Shown here: piece after piece, positions 44,965 to 55,663 of the stretch | How positions within the stretch are numbered: position 1 is the stretch's first letter | Layout: each line of letters starts with the position of its first letter | Assembly (NCBI GenBank): GCA_025201375.1 | Contig: JAIWZP010000033.1 | Location: forward strand, 299,326-363,325 | Source: Gongronella butleri | Lineage: Eukaryota; Mucoromycota; Mucoromycetes; Mucorales; Cunninghamellaceae | DNA length: 64,000 nucleotides | Direction: 5' to 3' | Notes under the pieces: generated by a model | What the model was told of the DNA's origin: nothing | The model's input: only the letters and a program-made list of their open reading frames with translations | The model's database searches: none | Position numbers and translations under genes: made by a program

Positions 44965-46671
44965 ATGGTAATGTCCCATCCGCCTGGTTTATATCTTTCT
45001 CACATTTCTCGGCGTTTCTAGGGTAACTCACAGTCTGGTATGCCTCGCGGCAACGACAAAAAAGACAAGGTAAACGAAAAAAGGGCGAAATCCCCTCTTT
45101 GACGTTTTTTGTTGCTAACACGTCGCTTTCATCCTAGGACAAGGATCAGAAGAAGAAAAAGTGGGAGCCACCCGTGCCCACGCGCGTCGGCAAGAAGAAG
45201 AAGCGCGGGCCCGATACGTCGTCTAAGCTGCCTCAGGGTAAAAAAACAAAAAAACAAAAAAAAATAAGAAATGGACGGCCATCATCGAGCCCATTGAGCG
45301 ACTTTGGACTGACGCGGATGATCAATTCCTTGTTTTTAGTGTACCCGACGACACGATGCAGGTTAAAGAAGCTCAAAATGGAGCGCATCAAGGATTATTT
45401 GCTTCTCGAGGAGGAATTCGTGCAGAATCAGGAGCGCTTGAAGCCTGCCGAGGAGCGCGACCAAGAAGAACGAACAAGGGTGGACGATCTGCGCGGTTCG
45501 CCCATGTCGTGCGGCACTCTCGAGGAGATCATTGACGACGACCACGTGATTGTGTCGTCGGCAACAGGCCCCGAGTACTATGTGTACGTCATGAGCTTCG
45601 TTGACAAGGACTCGCTCGAGCCCGGCTGCAGCGTGCTCCTTCACCACAAGACAATGGCCGTCGTCGGTGTCCTCCAGGACGACACGGATCCCATGGTCAG
45701 CGTCATGAAGCTCGAGAAGGCCCCCACCGAGTCTTATGCCGATATTGGTGGTCTCGAGCAACAAATCCAAGAAATCAAGGTAATGAAAAAAAAGAGGGAA
45801 AAAGGGCAAAAAGGACGCGCCGACAAGAGAAATGAACACGTGAAATGGCCCATTTTTTTCATAAAATTCGCGTCAACTGATTTTTTCCCCTCTTTTTTTC
45901 TTTTTCTTTTTCTTTTTTTTTTTTTTTTTGCAAATTCACCAGGAAGCTGTTGAATTGCCATTGACACACCCCGAGCTGTACGAGGAGATGGGCATCAAGC
46001 CGCCCAAGGGCGTGATTCTGTACGGTGTGCCTGGTACGGGCAAGACGCTGCTTGCCAAGGCGGTGGCGAATCAGACAAGCGCGACGTTTTTGCGCATTGT
46101 TGGTTCTGAGCTGATCCAAAAGTACCTTGGTGATGGCCCGAAGCTTGTACGCGAGCTTTTCCGCGTTGCTGAGGAGAATGCGCCATCGATTGTGTTTATT
46201 GACGAGATTGACGCCGTGGGCACGAAGCGTTACGATTCGACGTCTGGCGGCGAGCGTGAGATTCAACGCACAATGTTGGAATTGCTCAATCAGCTCGATG
46301 GTTTTGACTCGCGCGGCGACGTCAAGGTCATCATGGCCACCAACAAGATCGACAGCCTGGACCCGGCCCTCATCCGCCCCGGCCGTATCGACCGCAAGAT
46401 CGAATTCCCCCTGCCTGACGTCAAGACAAAGCGCCGCATCTTCAACATCCACACCGCACGCATGACCCTCGCCGACGATGTCGATCTCGAAGAATTCGTC
46501 ATGTCAAAGGACGACCTGTCTGGTGCAGACATCAAGGCCATCTGCACAGAAGCCGGCCTGCTCGCCCTCCGCGAGCGCCGCATGAAGGTCGTCGCAGAGG
46601 ACCTCCGCAAGGCACGTGAAAAGGTCTTGTACAGAAAGAGCGAGGGCACCCCAGAGGGCCTCTATCTTTAA
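44965..46671 (+). CDS. RPT2: 26S proteasome regulatory ATPase Rpt2 (PSMC1/S4)
   Basis: Five exons (44965..44967, 45022..45069, 45138..45237, 45340..45779, 45943..46671) join to 439 aa, the normal size. Exon 1 codes only the initiator Met. Splicing gives [11 protein letters not shown], keeping the N-myristoylation Gly2 known in Rpt2. A basic segment follows, then a coiled-coil ([20 protein letters not shown]), the OB domain and the AAA module. Walker A is GVPGTGKT (residues 225-232), Walker B is IVFIDEID, the Arg-finger region is [15 protein letters not shown], and the C-terminus is GLYL. The HbYX-like tail opens the 20S gate. It sits in the base of the 19S particle. The gene is divergent from IES6 over about 370 bp. 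Confidence 0.96.
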
Positions 46672-47869
46672 TTTTATCCATTGCTTCTCCAATAAACATG
46701 TTCCCCCTTCTCATTTTTTTCTTTTTTTGAACAAGAGGTCCAAGCGGCGAGCCGCGTGTCGCGCATTTGGCTAGCGGATCGCGCTTCTTGGTGCCATATA
46801 ATTCCAAGATTACGATGAAACTGGTCTTCCACGCGTGTTTAATCTCACAAAACATGCATTTTTTGGCGATCAACAGCATCGTCAGGTTTGTATGATCCAA
46901 GTCAACGAGATTCTTGCTATTCAGGTCGCGCAGACGCGTCGTCGTCGCTATACGGCAAATTTTAAAATCAAAAAGCTGCAATCGAATTTCTCCTTTTGCA
47001 TGGCCAATGACTCTCCAATGCCACCATAATAAGAAATGCACCTGGGCCATGCGATTTTGCCGCGTCCTCCAAGTTTCGTGGAGATTGACTGCCAGTGAAC
47101 GGCCCAGCTCGCGATTGGGCGAATTCGGTTTCTTTTTTCTCGAATTCCATTGTATGCTCTCGAAAAATGATGGTTCTGACTTCGCTGTTGCACTAATTTG
47201 AGCGCAAAGAACACTTTGGATGCATTTGTTCTCGCTAGAGCAACGATCAAAACGTTGCTTAACTGCAGTTGCCTCTGAGAGCATCAGCAACATAAGCATC
47301 TCCAGATGCACTTGATCAATTGATCCCAGATTGGAACCAGGTGGTGCCGGACATGAAACTCCAAACATTTTTTCTCGGTGCGTCGACAGCAAGGTTATTG
47401 AGACAAATTGGCTACTGTAGTGTTCTTGTAAAAATTTACATTTCTAACTGAGTTATCTCAAAGGACAGGCCATGAGACATGGAAATTTATGCGATGCTTT
47501 CTATAACTACACGGGGCACCTGGTGCAAAAGTGAGCTTCATTGGATCATAGTAAAGCGAGCAATCTTGAACAAATGCTGTTTACTATTTTACTATCTTGA
47601 TTACTCCAAATTGCTTGCCCTGGAGCAAACCAAAATTAATCCATAAATGTTTTGAGGGCCTGGAAGTCGCGTGTCCCGCGTTAAAATAATCGCGATCAAT
47701 AAAGCCGATATCGATAAAACCACAATTGCCAATCTTTAGTCGTATATTGGTGATTTATCGTCGGATTTACATCCTATAAGAGCGGAATCCTTAATGATAT
47801 TGTAGTGCCCGTGTTTCTCTTTTAAACGAGCCCACTCATGCAACATTGAGGCCACTGGATGACTCGCAA

Positions 47870-48045
47870 GGACCATTTTCAAAAACCACGGATTTTCCAA
47901 GGGGTGCAGTCGAGGATTCGAAAATGGCAAAATTTTGCCATCAGATCGCCGCGCCGTTCAACCATATGGTAGACGGCCCGCATTTTCCAAGAAAAATGCA
48001 ATAAAAACAGGAGGTCCATTGGCTGGTTTGCGCGTATGACACGAA
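47870..48045 (-). repeat. Dispersed repeat family A, inverted copy
   Basis: CACGGATTTTCCAAGGGGTG, then CAGTCGAGGATTCGAAAATG, GATCGCCGCGCCGTTCAACC and AATAAAAACAGGAGGTCC. This is the reverse complement of the order seen at 7850 and 36600. Confidence 0.55.
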
Positions 48046-48239
48046 AATCCGCAAAATTTCGCTACAAGGCAAGCTCAGCGAGTTTTGGTCGCAGAGCCTT
48101 GAGATTCATATCATCAGAAAGAGAGCAATCGGTTGCATATGTAGATATCAATGATCACTGAAAAAAGACGAGTTTTGGCAGAATGAACGCGACCGCAAGT
48201 TTATGCGTACGGGTTTGATGCGTGATAAAGCGCGTCAGT

Positions 48240-48550
48240 CGTCGAGTGACACGCGTCTGTTCTTATCAGATTTATGCCTCTATGCCAACTCTTGCTGGTG
48301 GACGCGTCAGTGCGACTCCATGATCGCATTCTTCCTGTGCAATTTGCACTTGAAATTTAAGCTAAAATTGCCCATTGCTCGCCAACAGGCAATTGGATCG
48401 CACTCGCTTTTGCCCTTTTTCGTGGTTTCTCCATGTGCTTTTCCTTCTGGGTGAGTTTTGTCCAGTTGTGGAGACCCAATTTTTCAATTTTGGTTTTGGA
48501 GCACGTCATGGCTCATTTTTGGTTTGGCGTGTAGCTAGCCCAAATGACTT
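48240..48550 (+). repeat. Dispersed repeat family B, copy 2
   Basis: Direct-orientation match to 22330..22640, with shared CTAAAATTGCCCATTGCTC, GTTTCTCCATG, GAGACC and ATTTTTCAATTTTGG. Confidence 0.55.
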
Positions 48551-49185
48551 TGTGGCAGCTGCGCAAAGAGTCCCATTTGGGGTTTCCAGCGTGCCTCTTC
48601 ATAGTGACGCGTGCGTCGGAGCTTAAAAGCGCCTAGTGGGCGAGAACAAGTTGATTTCAACGTAAAAGCGACTACTTATAGGGCATGTCAAGAACAATCA
48701 GAGCAAATGGCTCCAAATATAAACCAGTCAATCGACATGGCCTAAGCATGACGGTATCCATTTTTCTTGGCGATCGGTTTAGTTCACTCTTGGGAGGATT
48801 CGCTTTTTGTTTGCATATTCTGCAAAACCAATGTTTTTTTGAAAACGAACCTTTTAAGATCTCCAACTTTTTTTTATCCACTGATTTCAGTATCCATGGA
48901 CAACTATTGTTACGGATTTGATCGCTATAGGACCACTGTAGCACCATCAAACGCGAATTAGAGCGATTTGGCATGTTTGCGTGCATTGCCCCGCCATTAT
49001 GAAGGGCATCAAACGAGCTGCACGAAATTGAGTGTGTTTAGTCGCGTGCCTGTGCAATACACTATGGAGACAGATGAGACAGATGAGACAGATGTGGAAA
49101 AAAATGATGATAAAAGAGATTTTTATTGCCATTTTGGTGGTGATCTCGCCGCAAGGACGCGACATGCTGACGATTTGTAATAAAT

Positions 49186-50476
49186 CTAGGCATCCTCTTT
49201 CAAATGACTGAAAAAGACGCGCTGGGTGTTTTCCCAGATCGCCTCGGCCAATTCGGCGGGATCTTCGTTGCGCACACTTGCAACGACATGGAGCACGGCT
49301 CTAAATCACCCAAAATAAAAACAAACAATAATAAATACAAGTGCTGCGGCGCGTCTGCAAGCGTCAATGGCAAGCATGAGGCACAAGACACGAAAAAAAA
49401 AAAACGCATCTTACCCTGTGGCACATGGCTCGCAGCGACTCTTGACAGCGCAGCCCGCGGTAAACTTCTCTTTTTTCTTGCTCTCGGGGTGGTACAGGGC
49501 GAGCTCTTCCTTGGGGACCTTGCTCAGATGCGCGTACGACGCGTGTGTGGGGCGAATGTCGCACCACGGGCCATCTATAGCACAAAGCATGAGCAAATGG
49601 CTTGTCCTCACCCTTTTTTTTTTTTATTCATTGTACCTGTCTCAATCATCAATCGGTCGCGTGGGATGGCCTGGACAACCTTGAGATTGTCTTCTGTCTT
49701 TAGAGAGCAGCCATTGATGCCAATGTATAAGCCAAGCTCGACGAGGCGATGCATTTCGTCGAGGTCGCCGGTGAAAGAGTGGACGACGCCATGTGTAAAC
49801 TTGTCGCGGTGGGTGTGGATCATGGTATAAAAGTCGTTTCCGGTGTTGCGGTTGTGGAGGAACATGGGCAGCTTTGTTTCGCTGGCCAGGGCGAATTGCA
49901 CCTCAAAATACTTTAGCTGCGTGGCCTTGTCGCAGAAGAACAGGCGGTCGTAGTCGAGGCCGCACTCGCCAATGGCCACGACCGACGCGTCATTGTGGAT
50001 TAGCTCGCGCAATGCCGCCAGATACGCGTCGGGTCCGCCCTTGTGCTTTTCAAACTCGGAACACCGCGTCGGATGGCACCCGACCGTCGAGAACAGGAAC
50101 CCGCCTGGCATCAGATTAAAAAAAAAAAGGTGAATGCTCATCCCAATTGGCATCGTTTTCACAGCCATTGAAGCGCTTACTATGTTGACTGGTCAAGGCT
50201 TTGGCTTCCTTGCTATCCTCCAAATTGGTGCCTGTGACAATCATGTGCTTGACGCCCGCCTTTTTGGCACGGTCCAACACGAGGTCCAGGTCGTCTAAAA
50301 CGGGCGAATTGAGACAATTTTTCAACGCGCTACGCCAAGTTTTTACCTTGATGAGCCTGTTTTCCGCGGTAAACGCCCCGAAACATGGGGTCCGTCAAGT
50401 TGATACCAATGTCTTTTACGAGTGAGTCGACGATCCATGCATTTCAGCGTCCTTTGTTGTTACCAATAAAGCGCAT
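49186..50476 (-). CDS. TatD-family deoxyribonuclease (TATDN1 type)
   Basis: Six exons (50464..50476, 50347..50412, 50181..50294, 49637..50104, 49415..49574, 49186..49300) join to 311 aa. The 13-nt first exon plus exon 2 give [20 protein letters not shown], the exact start of the TATDN1 class. Metal-site and family motifs are [56 protein letters not shown] and MIETDGPWCDI. The end is ENTQRVFF. TatD enzymes are metal-dependent 3'-5' exonucleases used in DNA repair and in DNA fragmentation during cell death. The first intron ends in AAAAG, a non-standard acceptor that both frame and homology require. Confidence 0.93.
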
Positions 50477-50722
50477 AGCGGTCCTGGCAAAGTGTCGTTG
50501 GGCAAAAGAGGAAACCAGGGCCATAAAATTGGGAATTGGAGAAGAAAGAGGGGCGATTTAAACATCCGCAAGTGACTGCCTTGTATGTTCGCCCTACTTT
50601 TTTTTTTTTTTGGCTCTCTCTTCTTCTCTTTCTTTCTCCATTTTCGCATCGCTCCCTTTTTTTTTTCTTTCACTTTTTTATCGACTCCCCTCTTTCCCTT
50701 GATTTGCCCTTATGAGCACGGC

Positions 50723-52840
50723 ATGTTCGCTTGCACTCTATGCCTCGTTGCCAAGCACCCACCGCGCCTGCTCGCCCGGGGCGGTGTTGTTCCATGTCGC
50801 TTCTTTCGATCATACCCATCAAGGCCGTCGATGCTCTTGACAACACCCCGGCCACAGGTGTTACACGTCACACGCCTTGCAAGCACCAGTGCGAGCACCA
50901 TCAATACAACGACAAGGGACACGAGCAGGTCTTCCTCGGAGGGCGACTTGCTGGAGAAGCCGTTGACGCTGCCTGACCTTGCATTGCCCTTTTTGCCGCC
51001 ATCGCCACCCCATCGCCGCAGAGATCCCCCTTCCAATGATACCACCCTGCATGCCTTGCTCCACCGCAACAGTGTCGACGAGGCATTGGCCTTGTTTCTT
51101 GCCACACCACACAATGCACATGACCGCGCGGCACTTGCCGCCGTTCTAGTCGATCATTTTCAAAAATTGGAGGCGTGTGCCCCTTGTGAGGACACGCCAC
51201 TTTTCAAAAGACGCGAATTCGAGGCATTGGTGAGCGACGTTGCCGCTCTGTTGCCATTGGACCAATTGGATGCATGGATGGCGCATACAAAGAGTGACAC
51301 GATGACGCGGTTCCTGTTTGCACGATATGCGCGTGCCTACGCGTGTGCGCCCGACGAACAAAAAGCCGAGGCCCTGCAGACGGCTCTCCGGAAGATGCCT
51401 GCGCACGTCTCGCCACGTCTCGCATCATGGATGGCCAATATGCTTCTCGACAAGTGTCTGGCCGCCAAAAGACTCGACGATGTCTCTCAATTGCTTGCGC
51501 ACGGCATTGTGTTGGATGCCACATCGTACAATATGCTCATTCGATCGCGTCTTGCACACGACCCAGCAGCTGCACGCGCCCTGTACGATGAAATGATACG
51601 CCGGGGCATTACACCCACCACAGCTACCTTCAACACGTTCTTGCGACACAGCATTGACACACTGGCATGGGACAAGGTGACGGATTGGATGGATGAAATG
51701 CAAAAACGGGCCATTTCGCCCAATCCCATCACCCTGCGGATCCTCATGGCCGGCGTGTGTGAGCATACTGACCAGCCGCAGCTGCAAACAGCCTATGATC
51801 ATGTCGTCCACCATATCGATCTCGCCAATTACGATTTGGAGCGCATCACCAATATTGCCGCCACCCACCTGCTGCGCGCCAAACAGACAAAAACAGCCCT
51901 CGACACCCTCAGCCAACTTTTCCGACGACTGCCACCCGCCGAACTCTCGCTCTACGCCTACAACATCTTTTTACACGCACTTGTTCAGTACGGGGATATG
52001 CACGCCGCAAGAAATCTATTTGATCGCCTGCGCGCCAAGGACGAGGATGGGGAAAACGACGCGATTTTATCATTGGATGCGTCCGTGGATGCCGCCGCAC
52101 AGTTGCCAAGACCCGATGCCATCACCTACACAACTTTGATCCACGGGTACATCCGCAATTCGCCCCCTGCACACGTCGATTTGCACGCCGTCGTCGAACT
52201 CTACCAGGATATGGTCGACCAGCAGCTCGAAACGACCCCAACCCTCCAGGCCGTCCTTCTCTTTGGCATGATCAAGGCCGGCAGCGCCTTGCCAATGGAT
52301 CATCACCAACATCAAACACAGCAAACGTCACACAACCCAAAGAGTCTTGACGCGTGCGTCCAATTATTTGAGCTGCTCGTTGACCAGCAGGACCAGCAGG
52401 ACCAACAGGACCCGACGCTCGCCGTGACAACACCCACCGCACACAAAAAGAGGATGCAGATGCGATTGTACAATATGATCATGGACGGCTTTTTTGTCCA
52501 CAGCCAGCACGATCACAACAAAAAGCATTGGCGCCCCTATCGCTTCCTCGACCAAGCCATTGCCCGTGGCCTCCCCATGCAAACAGACACGCTCAACATC
52601 TGGATCCGCGGCCTCGCCCTCTTCCATCACGACTTGCCCGCCGCAGAGACAATGCTCGATTGGATGCATCGCCAGCATGGCGTCAATTGGAACGAACGCA
52701 CACTCTATTACCTCGTCATGGCAGCCCTCAATCAGGATCAGCGCGCAAAGGCACGCCAATGGATCACACAATTCGAGGCAAATGGCAACACCATCCAAGG
52801 CACGGGGCTCTTGTACTTCAAATCTTTGCTCATGCCATAG
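50723..52840 (+). CDS. Pentatricopeptide-repeat (PPR) protein, probably mitochondrial
   Basis: A single-exon 705-aa protein. The N-terminus MFACTLCLVAKHPPRLLARG...RFFRSYPSR is rich in Arg and Ser without acids, as in a mitochondrial presequence. PPR motifs include LDATSYNMLIRSRLAHDPAA, ARALYDEMIRRGITPTTATF, NTFLRHSIDTLAWDKVTDWM, LYAYNIFLHALVQYGDMHAA and DAITYTTLIHGYIRN. Each matches the ~35-aa helix-turn-helix repeat. Such proteins bind organellar RNA to process, stabilise or translate it; the target transcript is unknown. A glutamine-aspartate tandem (DQQDQQDQQDP) interrupts the array. The ORF is open further upstream, but that stretch translates the T-rich leader as poly-Phe. Confidence 0.85.
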   Translation: MFACTLCLVAKHPPRLLARGGVVPCRFFRSYPSRPSMLLTTPRPQVLHVTRLASTSASTINTTTRDTSRSSSEGDLLEKPLTLPDLALPFLPPSPPHRRRDPPSNDTTLHALLHRNSVDEALALFLATPHNAHDRAALAAVLVDHFQKLEACAPCEDTPLFKRREFEALVSDVAALLPLDQLDAWMAHTKSDTMTRFLFARYARAYACAPDEQKAEALQTALRKMPAHVSPRLASWMANMLLDKCLAAKRLDDVSQLLAHGIVLDATSYNMLIRSRLAHDPAAARALYDEMIRRGITPTTATFNTFLRHSIDTLAWDKVTDWMDEMQKRAISPNPITLRILMAGVCEHTDQPQLQTAYDHVVHHIDLANYDLERITNIAATHLLRAKQTKTALDTLSQLFRRLPPAELSLYAYNIFLHALVQYGDMHAARNLFDRLRAKDEDGENDAILSLDASVDAAAQLPRPDAITYTTLIHGYIRNSPPAHVDLHAVVELYQDMVDQQLETTPTLQAVLLFGMIKAGSALPMDHHQHQTQQTSHNPKSLDACVQLFELLVDQQDQQDQQDPTLAVTTPTAHKKRMQMRLYNMIMDGFFVHSQHDHNKKHWRPYRFLDQAIARGLPMQTDTLNIWIRGLALFHHDLPAAETMLDWMHRQHGVNWNERTLYYLVMAALNQDQRAKARQWITQFEANGNTIQGTGLLYFKSLLMP

Positions 52841-54015
52841 AATCATCATCTCGCATCCTTGTATAGAATCTTTTTTTTTTGTTGTTGTAGAATTCATCCC
52901 TCATAGACCAACCAATGTACATTTTTGCTCTCTCTCCCCCCCCTCTCATAATAAACCCTGCTCATTTTATTTCCTTTTTTTTTTTTTTCGTAAAATAGCT
53001 TCTATCCAGAGTCTAGGCAAGGCGACGCGTCTTTTTAAATGGCAAGCTGTCGTGACCACACAATGAATTTGAAATCAAATAGCATCCAAAAGCACACGAG
53101 GCGCCGTTTTGCAATGTTTCCCTTGTGCGCTGCATAGTGTAGCCTCATTTTCCAAACAATTCTCGTGTACTGTAATCTATTCAGCACCCATCAACGCAAC
53201 ATCCCAATGGCTTCCATCACGCTCCGCTATGATACTGTAGGCGCGTGGGGGCGCGCCTGGCACATAGAAAAGGAACGACTCGGGTGCCACACAATATTTT
53301 TCTTTGATTTTGGCATTTTTGCAAATTTATCATACGCACTCGTGACAAGGTGGTTTTTGATTCTCGCTGGCTTGATCATGAGCGTCGATGTATTGTACAT
53401 TCTACAGTATTTCAAAGCCGATGGCCATACGCGATTAACGATCAAAGCGCGAGACGAGGCGAGCCGCGTTTATTTGTTTTTTTCTTTGTCTTTTTAGATC
53501 TAAGCATGGCCCATCCAGCGGAGAGAATGAGATGGACCTTGATCAGTTATCAAAAAAAAAAAAAGGACGGACGGCGCCTTCTGATTCATGCAAAAAATGA
53601 AAAAAAGGGCGTCCCCACGAAATCTTGCCTATTTTTGGCAGGTACGGCACACCCGACGACGTTTTTTTTCCCATGATCTTTCCAACCTGCTACAGTTTGC
53701 AAAGGATTGCTGTTTCCTTTACTTTGGTGTCAATTTTGTTAGGAAAGTTGATGCTTGCCATCACATAGACACTCGAACGAGCCGAATTGGATCAGTAAAA
53801 AGAGCGGAGTGAGAAAAAGATGAACGCAATTGGCTAGATCTGAGTCGCGCCTCACTTTAGGTCCTCCTTGTCGTCTTTTGCATAAAAATTTGAACAATTT
53901 TGTATGCATTTTTCTGCATCTCTTCCGCCTTTTTTCTTTCTTGCGTCATTTTTCCTTCCTCTGGATAGCTCTCAACATCATCTCGGCGTGGCCGCTGTGA
54001 CGACGTGAATGCCAC
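52841..54015. other. Intergenic region, no gene seen
   Basis: Contains the PPR 3' flank with AATAAA at 52949-52954 and scattered TACTGTA motifs (about 53168, 53232, 53410). Short ORFs lack any family resemblance. Confidence 0.45.
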
Positions 54016-55041
54016 ATGTCCATCTCATCGGGCAGCATTTTACGCCCTTTTTGCTCGCCGATTAGCACATCGCGCGACGAGTACGCGTCCCACGTCGCCA
54101 CCCACACCCACCCAGTTGTCGACCTGGTGTTGTACGACTCGTGGATCGCTTCCGGTGTTGATTTCATGGCGTAATTTTCGACTTTCTATCAAAAATGCGT
54201 CAATGACTATGTGACCACGAGCAACAACGACATTGATCGCCACTTCGCGTCGCTTTTGTAAGTGCCCATTCTCTCTGTTGCTCTTTTTTTTTTCGAAGCA
54301 ACCAACAGGTGTTTTTTATAATTTGTTAGGTCATTGCCGAGCGTTCTCTTTGTCCAGCACCGCACCGATTATGATGAGCTGCCGAAAGACGCTTTTTCCG
54401 CGTCACGTCCAGCGCGCCATGCGCGAAAGCGCACTTTCCCGAGCACCTTGGACGACAATGGACGCGCACGACGCCGCGCGAATCAAGATGTCTTGCCAGC
54501 CAAGAGTTTACTGTGCAAAATTACGGATACACACCCGTTTGGCTTGGTCTCCAAACAGAACGACGCTTCTCGACTGGTGACGATTGCTGTCGCCGACTTG
54601 CTCTCATCGCTGCAAGAGCTTGATCGTGGACGAATCCAGAAATTGGATTTGAACAGCGCGTTCATCCGCCCATTGATGAACGCCCTGTTCGTCCACGAGG
54701 ACCATGATCATTTCGCGGCTCGTAGCGCGGATCTCATCCCTGAGGGCATGGACACGTCCATGCGCCCCGATTTTGAGGTTCGCCGCTTTGAGAACTACGG
54801 GCCTGCCTATCGCATGTGCTTTGGCGAGCTCAAAGGCGAAGGCAGCGCGACGATGATCAGCGTGGTGCGAGGCTTGTACAAGCTTGCCATGTTCTCAAAA
54901 ATGGAGATTGTCGGCAACCAGCTCACGGGCGTCCTTGTCTTCCAAGCCATTGGCCCAAAGATCACCTTCTTTTTGCTTGTGCACCCTTGCCCCGGCCTCT
55001 TCACCTTTGTGGAAGTCTGCACCATCAACTTCCCAAGATGA
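54016..55041 (+). pseudogene. Lineage-specific protein with a PD-(D/E)XK-like motif, interrupted by an in-frame TAA
   Basis: One reading frame runs from ATG 54016 through a spliced intron (54258..54329, gtaagt...ttag) to the stop at 55041, 318 codons in all. It is broken by TAA at 54172-54174 (codon 53). Before the stop lies VVDLVLYDSWIASGVDFMA; after it come DRHFASLLSLPSVLFVQHRT and a well-ordered C-terminal domain. That domain contains MRPDFEVRRFENYGPAYRMC and then FGELKGEG, where Asp and Glu-x-Lys are spaced as in PD-(D/E)XK nucleases. The nuclease fold is a pattern inference only. Large families of similar-looking proteins are known to me in Mucoromycota, but I cannot confirm membership. 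It could also be a gene starting from an unseen exon, or use stop readthrough. Confidence 0.5.
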
Positions 55042-55340
55042 AATCATGTGCCAAGCATCTGGTCAATTCCTTGGACGATGTGCGCCATCTTGTGGCCCTA
55101 CACAAGACGATCCAACGCGCGACGCCCGCGCCAACATTGCCATTTGAATTCGCCCAGGCAAGGGGGCCAACCCTTCCTCGAAAGCGCCGCCCGTCAATAG
55201 ACTCAATTGCCTAAATCTTTCTTGCCTTGTCCCCTTGTTCTTGCTCGTCTTGTTTTTTTCCCTTCTTCGTGTTCTTCCTCTTCCTTTTGTGTTTGCATTT
55301 ATACTTTTACTAGTTATTAAACGTAATGTTTCTTTTTTCG

Positions 55341-55375
<35 letters not shown>

Positions 55376-55663
55376 TTGTTGCGAAAATGGTGATTGCGGG
55401 GGAATGCAATGATCGCAATGCAGCAAGAGTGGATTCATTTGAGCGAGACAACTTGGCACAATGCGAACAGCGTGACTCCTTGCCCATTTTGCTCATTTTA
55501 AAAGCACAAATGTGACAAAACAGGAGTCTGACGTCTCGATCTTGCCCGCATCCTTCTCAATGCGCTGAATTGGACTCGCTTGGGACGCGTTAGCTTGCGC
55601 AAAACCAGTGGCATAAGAAAAAAGGAATCAAACGCGGCGCGCGCGCGTTTTTTATTAAGGATA
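55042..55663. other. Intergenic region with a 32-nt T run
   Basis: Convergent 3' flanks of the broken gene and the helicase. An uninterrupted T run spans 55343-55374. No gene is seen. Confidence 0.5.

Larger units (their letters stand above)
46672..49185. other. 2.5-kb gene-free interval with repeats
   Basis: Contains the inverted family A copy (47870..48045), a family B copy (48240..48550) and a three-fold GAGACAGAT tandem at about 49068-49094. ORFs here, including one of 286 codons antisense to the end of RPT2, have no recognisable domain. No gene is supported. Confidence 0.55.

Noticed and set aside
46532..47392. 286-codon - strand ORF
   Set aside because: Overlaps the RPT2 3' end antisense and then runs through repeat-like DNA, with no recognisable motif.
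49068..49180. Coding repeat in an ORF with METDETDETDVEK
   Set aside because: The GAGACAGAT tandem explains the peptide, and nothing else supports a gene.
53165..53497. 110-codon ORF with a hydrophobic segment
   Set aside because: No family resemblance, no upstream leader and an AT-rich codon pattern. Probably chance.
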